This document shows, piece after piece, positions 34,025-42,736 of a stretch of DNA of 64,000 nucleotides; the stretch's first letter is position 1, and every line of letters begins with the position of its first letter. The DNA lies in NCBI RefSeq assembly GCF_001528665.1, contig NZ_BBYJ01000004.1, positions 589,000-652,999 of the forward strand. The letters run 5' to 3'. The notes under the pieces were generated by a model. It ran no database searches and was not told the DNA's origin. It saw nothing but the letters and a program-made list of their open reading frames with translations. A program made the position numbers and the translations under genes. The stretch comes from Microtetraspora malaysiensis (GTDB lineage: Bacteria; Actinomycetota; Actinomycetes; Streptosporangiales; Streptosporangiaceae).

Positions 34025-35488
34025 TTACCCCGTTTGTACGGGAATGCTGATCATTACTTCGGTCCCGCCGCCGTCGCGCGGCGCGATGGACAACCGTCCG
34101 GACAGCTCGCCGACCACGAGTGTGCGGACGATCTGCAATCCAAGGCTCGTCGTCGCCTCCAGGTCGAAATCGGTGGGCAGGCCCTTTCCGTCATCGGCCA
34201 CCACCACCTCCAGGTGATCGGCGTCCCGCGACACGAGCACCTGGATGCTCCCGCTCGCGTGTGAGAAGCCGTGTTCCACCGCGTTCTGCAGCAGCTCGGT
34301 GAGCACCATCGCGATCGGCGTCGCCACCGCCGCCGGCAGCACGCCGAAGCTGCCGATCCGCTTGGGCGTCACGTGCGCCACCGAGACCTCGGCGGTCATG
34401 GCGACGACCCGGTCGGCGATGTCGTCGAACTCGACCATCTCCTCGGGCATCTGGGCCAGGATCTCGTGCACGATCGCGATCGACCCGACCCGCCTGACCG
34501 CCTCCTCCAGCGCCTCGCGCCCCTCAGGGTTGCCGAGTCTGCGGGCCTGCAGCCGCAGCAGCGCCGCCACCGTCTGCAGGTTGTTCTTCACCCGGTGGTG
34601 GATCTCGCGGATCGTGGCGTCCTTGGTCAGCAGCTCGCGCTCGCGGCGGCGCAGCTCGGTCACGTCGCGGACCAGCACCAGCGCCCCGATCCGGCCGCCG
34701 CCGACCACGAGCGGGATCGCCCGCAGCAGCACGACGATGCCGCCGCGCTCGACCTCGGTCTCCCTCGGGGCCCGGCCGCTCGCGACGTGCATCAGGTCTT
34801 CGTTGATCGGCTCGTCCGAATAGCAGAGATCCGCCGTGGTGCGGCCCAGCTCCGCGCCGACCAGGTCCGCCTGCAGCCCGAGCCGCCGGTACGCCGAGAG
34901 CGCGTTGGGCGAGGCGTACGTCACCCGGCCCGCCCGGTCGAGCCGGAGCAGGCCGTCGCCGACCCGGGGCGAGCGGACGAGGGTCGGCTCCTCCTCCGGG
35001 AACGGGAACCTGCCCTCGGCCACCATCTGGGCCATGTCCGAGGCGCTCTGCAGATAGGTCAGTTCCAGCCGGGACGGCGTACGGGCCGAGGACAGGTTGG
35101 TCGAGCGCTGGATGACGCCGATGAACTCGCCGTCGAGGCCGCGCCGTACGGGGATGGTCTCCTCGCGGACCGGTACCCCGCTGGACCAGTCCGGGTCGCC
35201 CTCGCGGCAGATCCGGTGCTCGTTCCAGGCGACGTCGATCAGGGGGCGCTCCCCCTCGGCCACGACCATGCCGACGATGTCGTCGTGATAGACGGTGGGC
35301 CCGGTGGTCGGCCGCATCTGCGCGACGGCCACCCAGCCGGCTCCCTCTTTACGCGGGATCCACAGGATGAGGTCCGCGAACGACAGGTCGGCCAGCAACT
35401 GCCAGTCGGAGACGAGAGAGCGCATCCACTCGATGCCCGCGGCGTCGAGTGTGGTTCGGCGGTACACCTTGTCGCTGAGAGTCGGCAC
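34025..35488 (-). CDS. pdtaS: sensor histidine kinase of the PdtaS type
   Basis: A cytosolic 487-residue kinase with an N-terminal GAF-like domain (WQLLADLSFADLILWIPRKE, TGPTVYHDDIVG), a PAS domain (about 225-330), a HisKA_2 dimerisation domain with EIHHRVKNNLQTVAALLRLQ (phospho-acceptor His), and an HATPase_c domain (TELLQNAVEHGF, VVADDGKGLP). Its usual partner is the ANTAR antiterminator PdtaR, not encoded here. Mycobacterial PdtaS is similar in length (about 500) and responds to nitric oxide and copper. The GTG at 35488 matches the family N-terminus. It is divergent from bioF across 67 bp. Confidence 0.9.
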   Translation of the reverse strand: MPTLSDKVYRRTTLDAAGIEWMRSLVSDWQLLADLSFADLILWIPRKEGAGWVAVAQMRPTTGPTVYHDDIVGMVVAEGERPLIDVAWNEHRICREGDPDWSSGVPVREETIPVRRGLDGEFIGVIQRSTNLSSARTPSRLELTYLQSASDMAQMVAEGRFPFPEEEPTLVRSPRVGDGLLRLDRAGRVTYASPNALSAYRRLGLQADLVGAELGRTTADLCYSDEPINEDLMHVASGRAPRETEVERGGIVVLLRAIPLVVGGGRIGALVLVRDVTELRRRERELLTKDATIREIHHRVKNNLQTVAALLRLQARRLGNPEGREALEEAVRRVGSIAIVHEILAQMPEEMVEFDDIADRVVAMTAEVSVAHVTPKRIGSFGVLPAAVATPIAMVLTELLQNAVEHGFSHASGSIQVLVSRDADHLEVVVADDGKGLPTDFDLEATTSLGLQIVRTLVVGELSGRLSIAPRDGGGTEVMISIPVQTG

Positions 35489-35555
35489 CTCTGCATCATG
35501 CGTCCCGAACCGGCCCGAAAGCGAATCCACCCGCCCGACCTGCAAAGATGCACCC

Positions 35556-36707
35556 ATGAGTAGGCCACTCGACAGACTGCGCGCGGCCTCCGCCGACCGG
35601 GAGGCGGCGGGCCTGCGGCGCGCCCTGCGCCCGCGCACCCCCGACCACGACGGTCTGATCGACCTGGCTTCCAATGACTATCTTGGCCTGTCCCGGGACG
35701 ACCGCCTGGTCAAGGCGGCCGTACGCGCGACGGAGGAGTGGGGCACCGGCTCGACCGGCTCACGGCTCGTGACGGGCTCGACGTGGCTGCACGCGGAGCT
35801 GGAGGACCGGCTCGCCGCCTTCGCCGGCGCTCCACGCGCCCTCGTCTTCTCCTCGGGCTATCTGGCGAACCTGGCGGCCGTGACGGCGCTCGCCCGCGGC
35901 GGCCTGGTGGTGTCCGACGCGAGCAACCACGCCTCCATCGTGGACGCCTGCCGCCTGTCCCGGGCCCGGGTGGTGGTCACCCCCCACAGGGACGTGGCGG
36001 CCGTGGAGGCGGCCCTGCGCGAGCGCGCCGAGGAGCATGCCGTCGTCGTCACCGACGCCGTCTTCTCCGTGGACGGCGACCTCGCGCCGCTTTCCGCCCT
36101 GCACGCGGCGGCCGTCCGGCACGGCGCTCTTCTCCTGGTGGACGAGGCGCACTCGCTCGGCGTGGTGGGCGAATCCGGCCGGGGCGCGGTATACGCGGCG
36201 GGGCTCGCGAGGGATGCTCGTATTGTGAGAACCGTCACGCTGTCCAAGTCGCTCGCATCTCAGGGCGGGGCGGTGCTCGGCGCCCCCGAGGTAGTCGAGA
36301 CGCTGATCGACACGGGGCGGTCGTTCATCTTCGACACCGGGCTCGCCCCCGCCTGCGTGGGCGCCGCGCTCCGGGCCGTCGAGATCCTGGAGGAGCAGCC
36401 TGAGCTGCCGGAACGCGCGTCGTCGATGGCGCGGACGCTCGCCGCGGTGGCGCGTGAGCTCGGCCTGGAGACCGCCGACCCGGCCGCAGCCGTGGTCCCG
36501 ATCGTGCTCGGCCGGCCCGGCGACGCGGTCTCCGCGGCGACCCTGTGTGCGGAACTCGGCGTGCGCGTGGGATGCTTCCGCCCACCATCGGTGCCCCACG
36601 GGAGGTCGGCTTTGAGGTTGACCGCTCGGGCCAATCTGGGGTCCGATGACCTCGCGGTGATCAGGCGGGCGCTCACCGCCGTGGTCGAACGGAAGGTGGG
36701 CAAGTGA
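35556..36707 (+). CDS. bioF: 8-amino-7-oxononanoate synthase
   Basis: A 383-residue PLP enzyme joining pimeloyl-ACP (or CoA) and alanine in biotin synthesis. Motifs are LIDLASNDYLGLSRDDRLVK, WGTGSTGSRLVTGSTWLHAE, LLVDEAHSLGVVGESGRG and TVTLSKSLASQGG, with the PLP-binding Lys. The start ATG at 35556 gives a full-length family member. gntR and bioD follow on the same strand after 37 and 9 nt gaps; bioA and bioB are not here. Confidence 0.94.
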   Translation: MSRPLDRLRAASADREAAGLRRALRPRTPDHDGLIDLASNDYLGLSRDDRLVKAAVRATEEWGTGSTGSRLVTGSTWLHAELEDRLAAFAGAPRALVFSSGYLANLAAVTALARGGLVVSDASNHASIVDACRLSRARVVVTPHRDVAAVEAALRERAEEHAVVVTDAVFSVDGDLAPLSALHAAAVRHGALLLVDEAHSLGVVGESGRGAVYAAGLARDARIVRTVTLSKSLASQGGAVLGAPEVVETLIDTGRSFIFDTGLAPACVGAALRAVEILEEQPELPERASSMARTLAAVARELGLETADPAAAVVPIVLGRPGDAVSAATLCAELGVRVGCFRPPSVPHGRSALRLTARANLGSDDLAVIRRALTAVVERKVGK

Positions 36708-36744
36708 GCCGGCGAACCATCGATGACGTCGTGAGGGAGGCATC

Positions 36745-37479
36745 GTGACCGAGCTGACCGAGGACGCGCCGAGAGTCCCGAAGTACTACGACGTCAAGCG
36801 GAGCCTCCTGGAACTCACCAAGAGTCTGCCTCCGGGCAGCGCGCTGCCTCCCGAGCGCACGCTCGCCGTGCGGTTCGTGACGTCGCGGACGACCGTGCGC
36901 CAGGCGCTGTCGGAGCTGGTGGTGGAGGGACGCCTGCTGCGCATCCAGGGCAAGGGCACGTTCGTCGCCCAGCCCAAGGTCGCCCAGGTGCTCCAGCTCA
37001 CCTCCTACACCGGGGACCTGCGCACCGTGGGCCTCGAACCGGACACCAAGATCCTGGACATCAGCTACATCACCGCCGACGAGCAGCTCAGCCGGCGGTT
37101 GGCGATCAACCCGGGCGGCCGGGTGCTGCGCATCCACCGGCTGCGCCTCGCCAACGGCGAGCCGATGTCGATCGACACCACGCACCTGTCCGCCCGCAGG
37201 TTCCCGCGGCTGCGGCGGGAGCTGGAGGCCCACTCGTCGCTGTACGAGACGCTGCACAACGCCTACAACGTGCGGCTGACCGACGCCGAGGAGGTCATCG
37301 AGACCGTCCTGGCCACGCCGTACGACGCCCAGGTGCTCGGCGTGGACGTGGGGCTGCCCATGCTCCTGCTCACCCGGCACGCCTTCGACGCGGACGGCCA
37401 CCCGGTGGAGTACGCCCAGTCGCTCTACCGCGGCGACCGCTACAAGTTCGTCACGCGTCTGCGCAGGCCCAGCCCCTAG
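36745..37479 (+). CDS. GntR/HutC-family regulator with UTRA domain
   Basis: A 244-residue transcription factor: winged helix ([51 protein letters not shown]) in residues 1 to about 85 and a UTRA effector domain (about 95-240). The family includes DasR-like regulators that bind sugar phosphates or amino acids. GAGGGAGG precedes the GTG. It is inserted between bioF and bioD, so control of biotin genes is a reasonable guess, but known actinobacterial biotin regulators belong to other families. Confidence 0.9.
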   Translation: MTELTEDAPRVPKYYDVKRSLLELTKSLPPGSALPPERTLAVRFVTSRTTVRQALSELVVEGRLLRIQGKGTFVAQPKVAQVLQLTSYTGDLRTVGLEPDTKILDISYITADEQLSRRLAINPGGRVLRIHRLRLANGEPMSIDTTHLSARRFPRLRRELEAHSSLYETLHNAYNVRLTDAEEVIETVLATPYDAQVLGVDVGLPMLLLTRHAFDADGHPVEYAQSLYRGDRYKFVTRLRRPSP

Positions 37480-37488
37480 GGTTGGCTG

Positions 37489-38211
37489 ATGAGCATCCTC
37501 ATCGTCACCGGCACCGACACCGGGGTGGGCAAGACGGTGGTCACCGCGGCCGTGGCTGTTCTGGCGCGGGAGCGCGGGGTCGCGGTGGCGGTGGTGAAGC
37601 CGGCGCAGACCGGCGTGGCGCCGGACGAGCCGGGCGACCTCGACGAGGTCATCCGGCTCTCGGGGGTCACGACGACGTTCGAGTTCGCCCGCTTCCCCGC
37701 GGCGCTCTCCCCTGCCGCCGCGGCGCGCGAGGCGGGCCTGCCGCCGGTCTCCCTGACGGAGTCGGCCCAGCGGATCCGGGAGATCGCCGAGTCGCACCGG
37801 CTGGTGATCGTGGAGGGGGCGGGCGGCCTGCTCGTCCGCTTCGACGACGAGGGCTGGACGCTGCCGGACCTGGCGCACCTGCTGCACGCCCCGGTGCTCG
37901 TGGTCGCGCGGGCGGGACTCGGCACGCTGAACCACACCGCCCTGACGCTGGAGGTGATGGCGGCCCGCGGCGTCGAGCCGGCCGGTGTGGTCGTGGGAAG
38001 CTGGCCCGCCGAGCCGGGGCTCGCGGAGCGCCACAACATCGGCGACCTGGAGATGCTCGCCGCGCGACCGCTGGCCGGCGCGCTGCCCGAGGGCGCGGGC
38101 GCGCTCGACCGCACCGCGTTCGCCCGCGTGGCGAGGGCGGGGCTCGGCCCCACTCTCGGCGGCACGTTCAACCCGGCCCGCTTCCGATCGACGCTCCGGC
38201 TCACCCCGTGA
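37489..38211 (+). CDS. bioD: dethiobiotin synthetase
   Basis: A 240-residue enzyme forming the ureido ring of dethiobiotin from DAPA, CO2 and ATP. The P-loop is GTDTGVGKTVVT, VVKPAQTG is the substrate loop, and VEGAGGLLVRFDDE is a magnesium/ATP motif. A TAGGGT -10 (37477-37482) overlaps the stop codon of the GntR gene and lies 6 nt before the ATG, so bioD can be transcribed as a leaderless message independently of upstream genes. Confidence 0.95.
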   Translation: MSILIVTGTDTGVGKTVVTAAVAVLARERGVAVAVVKPAQTGVAPDEPGDLDEVIRLSGVTTTFEFARFPAALSPAAAAREAGLPPVSLTESAQRIREIAESHRLVIVEGAGGLLVRFDDEGWTLPDLAHLLHAPVLVVARAGLGTLNHTALTLEVMAARGVEPAGVVVGSWPAEPGLAERHNIGDLEMLAARPLAGALPEGAGALDRTAFARVARAGLGPTLGGTFNPARFRSTLRLTP

Positions 38212-38357
38212 CGTAGGCCGTCCCTCGCATTCTGGAGACGGCGGCCGAAGGGGGTTCCAGGCCCGCGGAGAGCGCGGTTTCAGGTGTAGATCCGCGGCCC
38301 AGCGGGCAGGGGCGACTCATCTATCCCCCTATGTGACTGGCTGGTAGGTTTCCCGGC

Positions 38358-40007
38358 ATGGAGTCAGCAGCGAAGCACGCGGGCGACGTCGCGGTCGCCG
38401 TTTCCAAGGCCTACGGCGTCGAGACGATGTTCACGCTGTCCGGGGGGCACGTCTTCCCCCTGTACGACGGCGCGGTGCATGAGGGCATGCGCATCCTGGA
38501 CGTACGGCACGAGCAGAGCGCCGTCTTCGCGGCCGAGGCGACCGCCCGGCTCACCCGGGGCCCCGGCCTCGCCGTGCTGACCGCGGGCCCCGGCATCACC
38601 AACGGCGTCTCCGGCGTGGCGACGGCCCACTTCAACGGTTCCCCCGTCGTCGTCATGGGCGGCCGGGCGCCGCAGTCCCGCTGGGGCTCCGGAGCGCTCC
38701 AGGAGATGGACCACCCGCCGCTGTTCGAATCCATCTCCAAGCTCGCGTTCACCGGCTCCGGCGCCGAGACGATCGGCCAGGACGTCGAGATGGCCTTCCG
38801 GACGGCGCTCGCCCCGCACCGCGGCCCGGTCTTCGTCGACTTCTACATGGACCACCTGTTCGCGCCGTCGCCTGCGCGGGACACCGAGACGCTCTCCCCG
38901 TCGCCGCTGGAGCCGGACACCGACGCGCTCGCCGACATCGCCAAGCTGATCGCCGCCGCCGAGCGGCCGGTCCTGGTCCTCGGCTCCGACGTGTGGATGG
39001 ACCGCGCCGAGGAGGCCGCGCGCGACTTCGCCGAGGAGTACCGCCTGCCGGTCATCCCGAACGGGCAGGGCCGGGGCATCCTCCCCGCCGGGCACGAGCT
39101 GCTCGTCACCCGGGCCCGGGGGCGCGCCTTCGGCCAGGCCGACCTGGTCATCGTGGTCGGCACGCCGCTCGACTTCCGCCTCGGATACGGCTGGTTCGGC
39201 GGCAAGGACGGCGCTCCCCTGGCCAAGGTCGTCCACGTCGCCGACGCGGCCTCCCAGCTCGCCACGCACGTCGGCCTGGCCGGATCCGCCGCCGGAGACC
39301 TCTCCCTCACCTTCTGGAGCCTCGCCGCGGCCTGCTCGACCGCCGGTGTCGATCCGAAGTCGTACGCGCCGTGGGTGGCCACGCTGGCCGAGGCGTCCGC
39401 CGCGGCGATCGCCGGGGACGCCGAGCTGCTCGCCTCCGACGCCGACCCGATCCACCCCATGCGCATCTACGGCGAGCTCGGCAAGATCCTCGCGGACGAC
39501 GCGGTGGTCATCGGCGACGGCGGCGACTTCGTGTCCTACGCCGGCAAGTACGTCGAACCGCGCAACCCGGGCAACTGGCTCGACCCCGGCCCGTACGGAT
39601 GTCTGGGCACGGGCCTCGGCTACTCGATCGCCGCCCGGCTCGCCCGCCCCTCCTCCCAGGTCGCGCTGCTTCTCGGCGACGGCGCGGCCGGCTTCTCCCT
39701 GATGGACGTGGACACGCTCGTCCGGCACCGGCTGCCGGTCGTCATGATCTGCGGCAACAACGGCATGTGGGGTCTGGAGAAGCACCCCATGCAGCTTCTG
39801 TACGGCTACGACGTGGCCGCCGACCTCCAGCCGCAGTGCCGGTACGACCAGGTCGTGACCGCGCTCGGCGGCGGCGGCGAGCTGGTGACGTCGCCCTCGG
39901 AGATCGGGCCGGCGCTGCGGCGCGCCTTCGACTCCGGCGTGCCGTACCTGGTGAACATCGCCACCGACCCCGCGGTCGCCTACCCGCGCAACACGACCGG
40001 GATCTAG
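38358..40007 (+). CDS. ThDP-dependent acetolactate synthase-like enzyme (IlvG type)
   Basis: A 549-residue ThDP enzyme with three domains: PYR (VRHEQSAVFAAEATARLTRG with the cofactor-activating Glu; TAGPGITNGVSGVATAHFNG), a central domain (RPVLVLGSDVWM), and PP (LLGDGAAGFSLMDVDTLVRH, with the magnesium/diphosphate motif). It resembles mycobacterial IlvG (Rv1820) more than the biosynthetic IlvB, and there is no small subunit gene nearby, so a 2-hydroxyacyl-CoA lyase or other carboligase role is possible. TAGGTT lies 7 nt before the ATG (leaderless layout). Its stop is 4 bp from the convergent kinase gene. Confidence 0.85.
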   Translation: MESAAKHAGDVAVAVSKAYGVETMFTLSGGHVFPLYDGAVHEGMRILDVRHEQSAVFAAEATARLTRGPGLAVLTAGPGITNGVSGVATAHFNGSPVVVMGGRAPQSRWGSGALQEMDHPPLFESISKLAFTGSGAETIGQDVEMAFRTALAPHRGPVFVDFYMDHLFAPSPARDTETLSPSPLEPDTDALADIAKLIAAAERPVLVLGSDVWMDRAEEAARDFAEEYRLPVIPNGQGRGILPAGHELLVTRARGRAFGQADLVIVVGTPLDFRLGYGWFGGKDGAPLAKVVHVADAASQLATHVGLAGSAAGDLSLTFWSLAAACSTAGVDPKSYAPWVATLAEASAAAIAGDAELLASDADPIHPMRIYGELGKILADDAVVIGDGGDFVSYAGKYVEPRNPGNWLDPGPYGCLGTGLGYSIAARLARPSSQVALLLGDGAAGFSLMDVDTLVRHRLPVVMICGNNGMWGLEKHPMQLLYGYDVAADLQPQCRYDQVVTALGGGGELVTSPSEIGPALRRAFDSGVPYLVNIATDPAVAYPRNTTGI

Positions 40008-40011
40008 TGAT

Positions 40012-41742
40012 CTAGTGCGGCGACGGGCTGGGGTCCGGGGTGGCCGAGGGCGACAGGCTGGGTGACGGGCTCGGGCTCGGCGCCGCGCAAGGGATCTTGG
40101 TGATCACGATCTTGAGCGTGGCGCCCTCGGGGGCCTCCTCCCCGCCCTTCGGGTCCTGGCCGGTGACCTTCGTGCACATCCCGTCGCCGCCGGCTGAGCT
40201 CACCCTGACCTTGAACCCGAGGCTCCTCAGCCTGGCGGTCGCCTTCTCCTCGGTCAGCCCGATGACCGAGGGCACCTTCTCCATCGGCTCGTCGCTCGGG
40301 CTGGGGCTCGGGCTGGGCGACGGGGTCGGCGTCGCCGACGGTGACGGCGACGGGCGCGGCGGCCGGGTCGCGATGATCGGCGGCGGTTGCACGGTCTGCG
40401 TGGGCGTCTTGGTGCGCCGTCCCCTGGGCGTCGACGGGGCGGTCGTCGGCGCCACCGTCTCATAGGTCCCCGACTCGGACGGGGACGGGTTGACCTGGTC
40501 GTCGCCGGACGCGGCCAGGGCGTTGATCCCGAGCGCCGCCAGCCCGGCGAAGACGGCGAGCCCGGCCGCGCCCGCCGCGATCGGGGCCTTCCGGCTCTTC
40601 CTGCGGCGCGACCCCCTCGGCCCCGGCGTGGTGGCCGTCCCCGGGGCGGCCGGACGGTCCTCCCACGCCTCGGCGCCGTACGCGCGGTCCGCCTCGGTCG
40701 GGTAGTCGGCCGACGCGTATCCGCCGGTCGCCTGACCGTATCCGCCCGTGTCCGGGCCGTATCCTCCGGTCGCCGGTCCGTACCCGCCCGTCGCCGGGGA
40801 GTATCCCCCGGTGGCCGGGGAGTAGCCGCCCGGAGCCGGGCCACCGAGGTCGAGCCCACCCGGCGCCGCGCCGGTGTCGTGCGGGAACTGCGGGTGCGCG
40901 GACTGCCGCGCATCGGGCAGCACCGACCTGCGCGCGGCCTCGCTCATCGAGGCCGCGTCCGGCCAGCGCCGGGCCGGGTCCTTGAGCAGCGCCCGTTCCA
41001 CCACCATGCGCACGGCCGGGGGCACGTCCCGCGGCAGCGGCGGCGGCTCGTCCCGGATGTGCTGCAGCGCGATCGCCACCGGTGACTCGCCGTCGAAGGG
41101 CCGCCGTCCCGCGAGGCACTCGTATGCCACGACTCCGAGGGCGTAGATGTCCACGGCGGGCGTGACGGGCTGGCCTTCGGCCTGCTCCGGCGCGCAGTAC
41201 GCGGCGGTGCCGAGGACCATGCCCGCGTCGGTGAGGCGGCTTGCCGCGTCGGCCCGCGCGATACCGAAGTCGGTGAGCATCAGCGTGCCGTCCGAGCGGA
41301 CGAGCAGGTTGCCGGGCTTGACGTCCCGGTGGACGATGCCGCGCTCGTGTACGGCATGCAGGGCGGCCGCCGCCTGGGCGATGAGCTCCATGGCCGGCTC
41401 GGGACCGATCCGGCCGAGGCGGGTGAGCAGCCGGTCGATCGGCTCGCCGTCCACGAACTTCATCACGAGATAGGCCGTGGGCCCGTCCCCGGGGACGTCG
41501 GTCACGCCGTAGTCGTAGACGTCGACCACGCCGGGGTGGTTGACGGTCGCCATCGCCCGGGCCTCACCCTGGAAGCGGACGGCGAAGCCGGGGTCGTCGA
41601 GCCTTCCGGGGAGCAGCACCTTGACGGCGACGGTGCGCGCGAGAACGGTGTCCTCACCACGCCACACCTCGCCCATGCCACCGGCGCCGATCCGGGCGTC
41701 CAAGCGGTAGCGCCCCGCCAGCGTCATCCCCTGGGCCACCAT
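40012..41742 (-). CDS. membrane Ser/Thr protein kinase with PASTA domain and GGY repeats
   Basis: 576 residues. The kinase domain (about 10-275) has the glycine loop IGAGGMGEVW, Lys in VAVKVLLP, HRDVKPGNLL, DFGIARAD and APEQAEGQPVTP. A tyrosine/glycine-rich linker (about 300-345) repeats GGY[SG]PATGGY about six times. One membrane helix follows (APIAAGAAGLAVFAGLAALG), then an extracellular Pro/Ser/Thr-rich region and one PASTA domain (VPSVIGLTEEKATARLRSLG), ending in SPSP repeats. PASTA kinases sense peptidoglycan and regulate growth and division; this one has a single PASTA, fewer than PknB. Only 4 bp separate its stop from the convergent enzyme gene. Confidence 0.93.
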   Translation of the reverse strand: MVAQGMTLAGRYRLDARIGAGGMGEVWRGEDTVLARTVAVKVLLPGRLDDPGFAVRFQGEARAMATVNHPGVVDVYDYGVTDVPGDGPTAYLVMKFVDGEPIDRLLTRLGRIGPEPAMELIAQAAAALHAVHERGIVHRDVKPGNLLVRSDGTLMLTDFGIARADAASRLTDAGMVLGTAAYCAPEQAEGQPVTPAVDIYALGVVAYECLAGRRPFDGESPVAIALQHIRDEPPPLPRDVPPAVRMVVERALLKDPARRWPDAASMSEAARRSVLPDARQSAHPQFPHDTGAAPGGLDLGGPAPGGYSPATGGYSPATGGYGPATGGYGPDTGGYGQATGGYASADYPTEADRAYGAEAWEDRPAAPGTATTPGPRGSRRRKSRKAPIAAGAAGLAVFAGLAALGINALAASGDDQVNPSPSESGTYETVAPTTAPSTPRGRRTKTPTQTVQPPPIIATRPPRPSPSPSATPTPSPSPSPSPSDEPMEKVPSVIGLTEEKATARLRSLGFKVRVSSAGGDGMCTKVTGQDPKGGEEAPEGATLKIVITKIPCAAPSPSPSPSLSPSATPDPSPSPH

Positions 41743-42056
41743 GTGCCCAATACCCCCTCAAGTTCCCCGGAGTTGTCCAACCAAGCAGACCCGTGTCTCG
41801 GGAATGTCACACCCGGGTCACGGAAGCCCGCCTGTCGGGAGCCTACGCGCGAGTGATCCCGTGCTCAGTACAACGGACGGACCATCCGCGCCGGTTCACC
41901 TGGGCGACCAGGCCCCTGCGACGCCACGAGGGTGGCGCGGCGTCTCAGGGCACGGCGGCGACGCAGACCGAGTAGTCTCCCTCGCCGGACTGTCCACCAC
42001 AATGGTGGCAGAACTCGCTCACGGCCTTCGAGCGTACGACTACTAGGCTGGAAAAT

Positions 42057-42434
42057 ATGACGCTAGCTCCTGGTCTGCGCGCCAACATCCTCATCATGGT
42101 GGAGCGAGAGGACACCGCGATCAGGGTGGGCAGCGGGGACGTGCCCGTCCTGGGCACGCCGCGGCTGCTCTCCTTCGCCGAAGGGGTCACTGTCAAGGCC
42201 GTCCAGCGCTACCTGGAGCCGGGCCAGACCTCGGTGGGCACGCGGGTCGAGCTGGAGCATCGCGTCCCCAGCCCCGTCGGCATGCACGTCGAGATCTCCG
42301 CCGAGCTGACCGATGTGGACGGCAGGCGGCTCGGCTTCGCCATCACCGCCGTCGACAAGACCGGACGGCTGGTCGCCACCGGGAGGATCGAGCGGGTGGT
42401 GGTCGACCGGGAGCGGTTCCTCGCGGCGCTCTGA
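42057..42434 (+). CDS. FlK-like hot-dog thioesterase
   Basis: A 125-residue hot-dog fold protein resembling fluoroacetyl-CoA thioesterase FlK: GTPRLLSFAEGVTVKAVQRY, TSVGTRVELEHRVPSPVGMH with the family Thr, Glu and His positions. In most actinobacteria these homologues act on other acyl-CoAs. TAGGCT (42044-42049) lies 7 nt before the ATG, so a leaderless message is likely. It is convergent with the biotinyl protein gene (9 bp between stops). Confidence 0.85.
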   Translation: MTLAPGLRANILIMVEREDTAIRVGSGDVPVLGTPRLLSFAEGVTVKAVQRYLEPGQTSVGTRVELEHRVPSPVGMHVEISAELTDVDGRRLGFAITAVDKTGRLVATGRIERVVVDRERFLAAL

Positions 42435-42443
42435 CCCTCGCGC

Positions 42444-42659
42444 CTACTCGATGACGGCGATCAGGTCGCCCTCCTGGATGACGTCGCCCTCGGCGACCTT
42501 GAGCTGGGCGACGACGCCCGCGTCCTCGGCGATGACCGGGATCTCCATCTTCATCGACTCCAGGATGACGAGCGTCTCACCCTCGGCCACGGTGTCGCCC
42601 TCGGAGACGACGATCTTCCAGACGTTCGCCACCATCTCGGCGCGTACTTCCGCCACCAC
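42444..42659 (-). CDS. biotinyl-domain protein (TB7.3-like BCCP)
   Basis: A 71-residue stand-alone biotin/lipoyl attachment domain: VSEGDTVAEGETLVILESMK with MKM, where the Lys in ESMKMEIP is the biotinylation site. Length and sequence match the mycobacterial biotinylated protein TB7.3. It lies 77 bp downstream of the biotin carboxylase gene on the same strand, so it probably carries the carboxybiotin made by it. The GTG start follows GAGGAG. Confidence 0.9.
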   Translation of the reverse strand: MVAEVRAEMVANVWKIVVSEGDTVAEGETLVILESMKMEIPVIAEDAGVVAQLKVAEGDVIQEGDLIAVIE

Positions 42660-42736
42660 AACTCCTCTTCAGTCATTCCACTCGCCGGACCGGCGCTCTC
42701 GCCGGACCGGCGTCCATCACGACCAGGCCCGCGGCG

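Noticed and set aside
40725..40845. Repeat units resembling a CRISPR array
   Set aside because: They are in-frame 21-bp coding repeats of a kinase linker without spacers.
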